Below, one piece after another: positions 4,649 through 7,146 of a DNA stretch of 7,146 nt. Every line of letters starts with the position of its first letter. The first letter of the stretch is position 1. The position numbers and the translations under genes are program-made. This stretch comes from JAZNGX01 sp045576675 (GTDB lineage: Bacteria; Bacillota; Clostridia; Monoglobales; Firm-18). The notes beneath the pieces were generated by a model that worked only from the letters and a program-made list of their open reading frames with translations, was not told the DNA's origin and made no database searches. The stretch is taken from NCBI GenBank assembly GCA_045576675.1, contig JAZNGX010000018.1, positions 1 to 7,146 on the forward strand. The letters are read 5' to 3'.

Positions 4649-6886
4649 TTATAGTCCGTTTTCGCTAAGCAAACCGGGGTCTATTGTTGTATTGACCGGC
4701 GGCTCGTTGGCAGGTGGAGTTACCTCCTCGCCACTTCCGTCAGAAGTATTTGTTTCGTCAGACGATGAGCCTTCTGTATGCTCATCTTCAGTTGTTTCCT
4801 CTTCAGCAGATTCCTCAAGCTCGTGCTCAAAATCACATTCCTTTGACGGAATCTCGCGGGGTAAGAAATAGTCACTTCTCAAACGTGTTCCCTTTAAATC
4901 GTGTTCACAGTCAGGGCCGGGCAACAAGCCACTGTCGGCACAAACTGTAGCACTTGTATATTTTGAAGTAACCCCCGGGAAGTATTTTGACGGCAGACCT
5001 TTAACCTTGTGAACCTCCGACATAACCAGCTTCCACGCCCTTGTTGCAGGGTTTGACGGGAAGAAGTTCAGCGGGGCAGGCTCATCAAAGCCAACCCATA
5101 CCGCACCGGCATAGTACGGTGTCACACCTACAAACCATCTATCCTTATCGTCATCGGTTGTACCGGTTTTGCCACCGATATCATAGCCGCCTGCAAAGTA
5201 TGCAGAAGAGCCTGTTCCACCCGAAACTGCCGATTTTAGCACATTAAGCATAATTCTCGAAGTGTCTTTTGAAAAAGCAATATTCTTTTGTTGCTCTTTT
5301 TCATAAATAACCTTTCCTGAGCTGTTTACAATTTTTGTATATGTCACAGGCTCTATATAAACACCATCATTTACAAACGCAGCATAAGCGGCAGTCATTT
5401 CAATATTGGTTATACCATTTGTAAGACCGCCCAAGGCTAATGCAGCAAGGTTTTTATCAGTTTCAACAAGCGACTTTGCACCAAGCTTCTGTGTCATATA
5501 ATTATATGAATTTGTTGTACCAACATTGTCAAGCACCTGTACCGCAATGGTATTAAGCGACTGCTGAACAGCGTATCGCATTGTTACAGGCCCCTTAAAA
5601 TCGCCACCATAATTTTTCGGTGTCCAGCTACCAAATGTAACAGGTTTGTCAGTCCAGATAGTACCCGGGCTTGAGATGCCAAGGTCAATCGCAGGACCAT
5701 AGACAGCAATCGGTTTTATAGAAGACCCCGGCTGTCTTTGAGTTTGTGTGGCACGATTTAACACACGGTCAGCAGTTTTCTCTCCTCTGCCGCCAACCAG
5801 TCCTTTTACATAGCCTGTGTATGGGTCAATAATAGTCATACTGGACTGCGGCTGAACATCACGCGGAGCCTTTGCAAAGCTTGCAGGGTCCATATATACC
5901 TTATCCATTATTTCCTGTATCTGTGGGTCAACCGTGCAATATATCTTTAAGCCGCCTGTGTAAAGCATCTTTTTTGCAACAGTTTCAGTATATCCGCACT
6001 CGTTCTGCAAATCTTCAAGCACTTCTTCAATCAAAGCATCAACAAAATATGACTGAACACTGCCATGAGTTTGCTCCTTTGCAACAAAAACAAGCTCCTG
6101 TTCCTTTGCTTCTGTGTACTCTTCATCGGGCAAAAATCCAAGCTGATTCATTTTATAAAGAATAAGCTCCTGCTTTTCTTTGTTTTTATCAGGATTTGCA
6201 ATGGGGTCATAAAGGGATGGATACTGAGTAATACCTATAATTGCCGCAGACTCCGCAACAGTAAGCTCACTTACATCCTTATCAAAATAATACTCTGCTG
6301 CACTGCCAATCCCGTTGCAGCGATGACCTAAATATATTGTATTAAGATAAAGCTCCAGAATCTGTTCCTTGGTCATTTTTTGTTCGAGCCTGATTGCAAG
6401 AACAATTTCTTTTACCTTTCTCACAGGGCTTTTGTCTTTCTCACCCGTCAAATTCTTTACAAGCTGCTGAGTAATTGTGCTTGCACCTCTGTCCGAACTG
6501 CCTTTTACAAGGTAATTAAAAGTAGCATACGCCGTACTCTTTATATCAAAGCCGATATGCTTGTAAAAACGCTCATCCTCAATCGCAACTGCAGCATTTT
6601 TAACGTGTGCCGGAATCTCAGCAAAGTCAACCCACACACGATTTTCATCTTGATACAGCGACTCGTATTCAATCTCGTTACCTTCATCATCAACACAGTA
6701 TACAACCGAAGTAAAATCAAGGCTGATGTCATCAATATCAAGCACGTCAGAGCCTGCAGTACTTATTATTATACCAACAAACACACCTGCTACAATAATT
6801 ATTACGGCAATAAAAGCAATAAGGCACAGCTTTATAATGTCCTTTGCTTTTAGCTTTTTCCTTCTTTTTCTTCTTTTTGTTGCCAC
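4649..6886 (-). CDS. Class A penicillin-binding protein (PBP1A-like, glycosyltransferase/transpeptidase)
   Basis: A bifunctional membrane enzyme that polymerises lipid II into glycan strands and crosslinks the peptides outside the membrane (745 aa). A very basic N-terminus (residues 4-15) precedes one membrane segment (about 17-42). The GT51 domain (about 85-260) shows EDERFYKH (103-110, catalytic E103), GASTITQQLVKNL (134-146), RKVKEIVLAIRLEQ (156-169) and ELYLNTIYLG (178-187). The transpeptidase domain (about 345-625) has SSIK (nucleophile S388, K391), SLN (443-445) and KTGT (573-576), so both activities look intact. After three Cys (649, 660, 684) comes an acidic Ser/Thr/Glu/Pro tail (about 688-735). 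The start is GTG: an in-frame TGA lies three codons upstream and there is no other early Met. A GGTGA at 6893-6897 is 6 nt upstream. The gene heads the operon, 52 nt before murA. Confidence 0.95.
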   Translation of the reverse strand: MATKRRKRRKKLKAKDIIKLCLIAFIAVIIIVAGVFVGIIISTAGSDVLDIDDISLDFTSVVYCVDDEGNEIEYESLYQDENRVWVDFAEIPAHVKNAAVAIEDERFYKHIGFDIKSTAYATFNYLVKGSSDRGASTITQQLVKNLTGEKDKSPVRKVKEIVLAIRLEQKMTKEQILELYLNTIYLGHRCNGIGSAAEYYFDKDVSELTVAESAAIIGITQYPSLYDPIANPDKNKEKQELILYKMNQLGFLPDEEYTEAKEQELVFVAKEQTHGSVQSYFVDALIEEVLEDLQNECGYTETVAKKMLYTGGLKIYCTVDPQIQEIMDKVYMDPASFAKAPRDVQPQSSMTIIDPYTGYVKGLVGGRGEKTADRVLNRATQTQRQPGSSIKPIAVYGPAIDLGISSPGTIWTDKPVTFGSWTPKNYGGDFKGPVTMRYAVQQSLNTIAVQVLDNVGTTNSYNYMTQKLGAKSLVETDKNLAALALGGLTNGITNIEMTAAYAAFVNDGVYIEPVTYTKIVNSSGKVIYEKEQQKNIAFSKDTSRIMLNVLKSAVSGGTGSSAYFAGGYDIGGKTGTTDDDKDRWFVGVTPYYAGAVWVGFDEPAPLNFFPSNPATRAWKLVMSEVHKVKGLPSKYFPGVTSKYTSATVCADSGLLPGPDCEHDLKGTRLRSDYFLPREIPSKECDFEHELEESAEEETTEDEHTEGSSSDETNTSDGSGEEVTPPANEPPVNTTIDPGLLSENGL

Positions 6887-6892
6887 AGGAAC

Positions 6893-6906
6893 TCACCGCT
6901 TCCTTT
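6893..6906 (-). promoter_or_regulatory. Atypical ribosome binding site of the PBP gene
   Basis: Two partial Shine-Dalgarno matches precede the GTG start. AAAGGAAG (6899-6906) is about 12-14 nt away, which is long. GGTGA (6893-6897), complementary to the UCACC of the 16S rRNA 3' end, has a good 6-nt spacing. Together they resemble an AAGGAGGTGA site interrupted by extra bases. With a GTG start this predicts modest translation. Confidence 0.5.
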
Positions 6907-6909
6907 ATA

Positions 6910-6928
6910 TATGTAAGATTTTTACATA
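6910..6928 (-). repeat. Inverted repeat in the PBP leader (TATGTAA-N5-TTACATA)
   Basis: A perfect 7-bp inverted repeat (6910-6916 with 6922-6928) with a 5-base loop lies between the predicted transcription start (about 6935) and the ribosome binding site. It is AT-rich and so weak as an RNA hairpin. It might be an operator. Chance is possible in such AT-rich DNA. Confidence 0.4.
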
Positions 6929-6941
6929 AGTATACATTTAT

Positions 6942-6970
6942 ATTATAACACATATATTTTTATTTTGCAC
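6942..6970 (-). promoter_or_regulatory. Extended -10 promoter of the PBP-murA-ftsQ operon
   Basis: On the minus strand, TGT directly precedes a perfect TATAAT (6942-6947), giving the extended -10 motif TGnTATAAT (6942-6950). At a 17-bp spacing the -35 position reads GTGCAA (6965-6970), only 3 of 6 to TTGACA. This fits an extended -10 promoter, which depends less on the -35. The predicted start is near 6935, about 48 nt before the GTG codon. It follows the terminator of the preceding gene, so it should be the main promoter of the cluster. Confidence 0.7.
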
Positions 6971-7034
6971 TACTTTTTTAAAAAATTTTCAAATATATTA
7001 TTTCGACGTTTTACGTGGTATTTTTGTTCGTTTT

Positions 7035-7075
7035 ATAAGAAAAAGCTCCCTATGGTATTTGACCATAGAGAGCTT
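7035..7075 (-). terminator. Intrinsic terminator of the preceding gene
   Basis: On the minus strand, AGCTCTCTATGGT (7074-7062) pairs with ACCATAGGGAGCT (7056-7044) through 13 positions, including one G-U wobble, around a 5-base loop (7057-7061). TTTTTCTTAT follows at once. It begins 17 nt after the stop of the partial gene at the right edge. On the plus strand the wobble becomes a mismatch and no good T-run follows, so it acts on the minus strand. Confidence 0.9.
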
Positions 7076-7091
7076 AAACTTTTAACAACTA

Positions 7092-7146
7092 TTATTCTGC
7101 GAACAAATCGGTATATGCTTTTGAGCCGTAATCATCAGCATCATTA
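7092..7146 (-). CDS. C-terminal end of an unidentified protein (partial)
   Basis: The last 17 codons of a minus-strand gene entering from the right edge encode NDADDYGSKAYTDLFAE, followed by tandem stops TAA TAG (7089-7094). The gene reading is supported by the strong terminator 17 nt downstream (7035-7075) and by the common strand. The peptide is too short to assign a family and I do not recognise it. Confidence 0.6.
   Translation of the reverse strand, partial: NDADDYGSKAYTDLFAE

Noticed and set aside
245..6929. Plus-strand open frames of 65-157 codons opposite the genes
   Set aside because: They lie antisense to well-recognised genes, show compositions typical of complementary-strand shadows, resemble no known family and lack ribosome binding sites or operon logic.
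6747..6953. Small minus-strand reading frame overlapping the PBP start, Lys-rich
   Set aside because: Its start lies upstream of the predicted transcription start, its composition is a frame-shifted copy of the PBP basic N-terminus, and it has no good ribosome binding site.

Overview
The window looks like a piece of a low-GC, Gram-positive (Firmicutes) chromosome. It is most likely from class Clostridia, possibly Oscillospirales, but that placement is inferred from gene order and protein character and not from a database search. All recognisable genes are on the minus strand, so transcription runs from the right edge to the left edge. No rRNA, tRNA, CRISPR array or mobile element was seen.

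Right edge (about 6887-7146): the last 17 codons of an unidentified minus-strand gene end in tandem stops (TAA TAG). A strong intrinsic terminator follows at about 7035-7075. Next comes an AT-rich intergenic stretch with a sigma-A-type extended -10 promoter (TGT-TATAAT, about 6942-6950). It should start the transcript for the class A penicillin-binding protein.

Main cluster, in transcription order: (1) a bifunctional PBP1A-like glycosyltransferase/transpeptidase (4649-6886, GTG start); (2) murA, UDP-GlcNAc enolpyruvyl transferase (3343-4596); (3) ftsQ/divIB, a divisome POTRA protein (2547-3329); (4) a DUF881 (YlxW/YlxX-like) membrane-anchored coiled-coil protein (1739-2506); (5) sbp, the 'small basic protein' (DUF1290) membrane protein (1381-1737, GTG start); (6) ftsZ (155-1267). 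The first five are separated by 1-52 nt and look like one operon. ftsZ can also be transcribed from its own near-consensus sigma-A promoter (TTTACA-17-TATAAT, 1335-1363). The cluster ends at a long hairpin terminator at 84-139.

Together the genes supply the first committed step of peptidoglycan precursor synthesis (MurA), the enzyme that polymerises and crosslinks the wall (PBP), and the cytoskeletal and scaffold parts of cell division (FtsQ, FtsZ and the DUF881/Sbp pair that accompanies them in Firmicutes). This is a variant of the 3' half of the dcw cluster. Compared with Bacillus, ftsA is missing between sbp and ftsZ, only one DUF881 gene is present, and a class A PBP heads the module.

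I see no wholly novel system. The most interesting non-coding signal is a long, nearly perfect RNA hairpin between the PBP gene and murA (4604-4640). Its 3' arm contains the murA Shine-Dalgarno sequence, which suggests translational control or coupling of MurA synthesis. Secondary signals are short inverted repeats in the leaders of ftsZ and of the PBP gene, and Spo0A-box-like heptamers upstream of both promoters.
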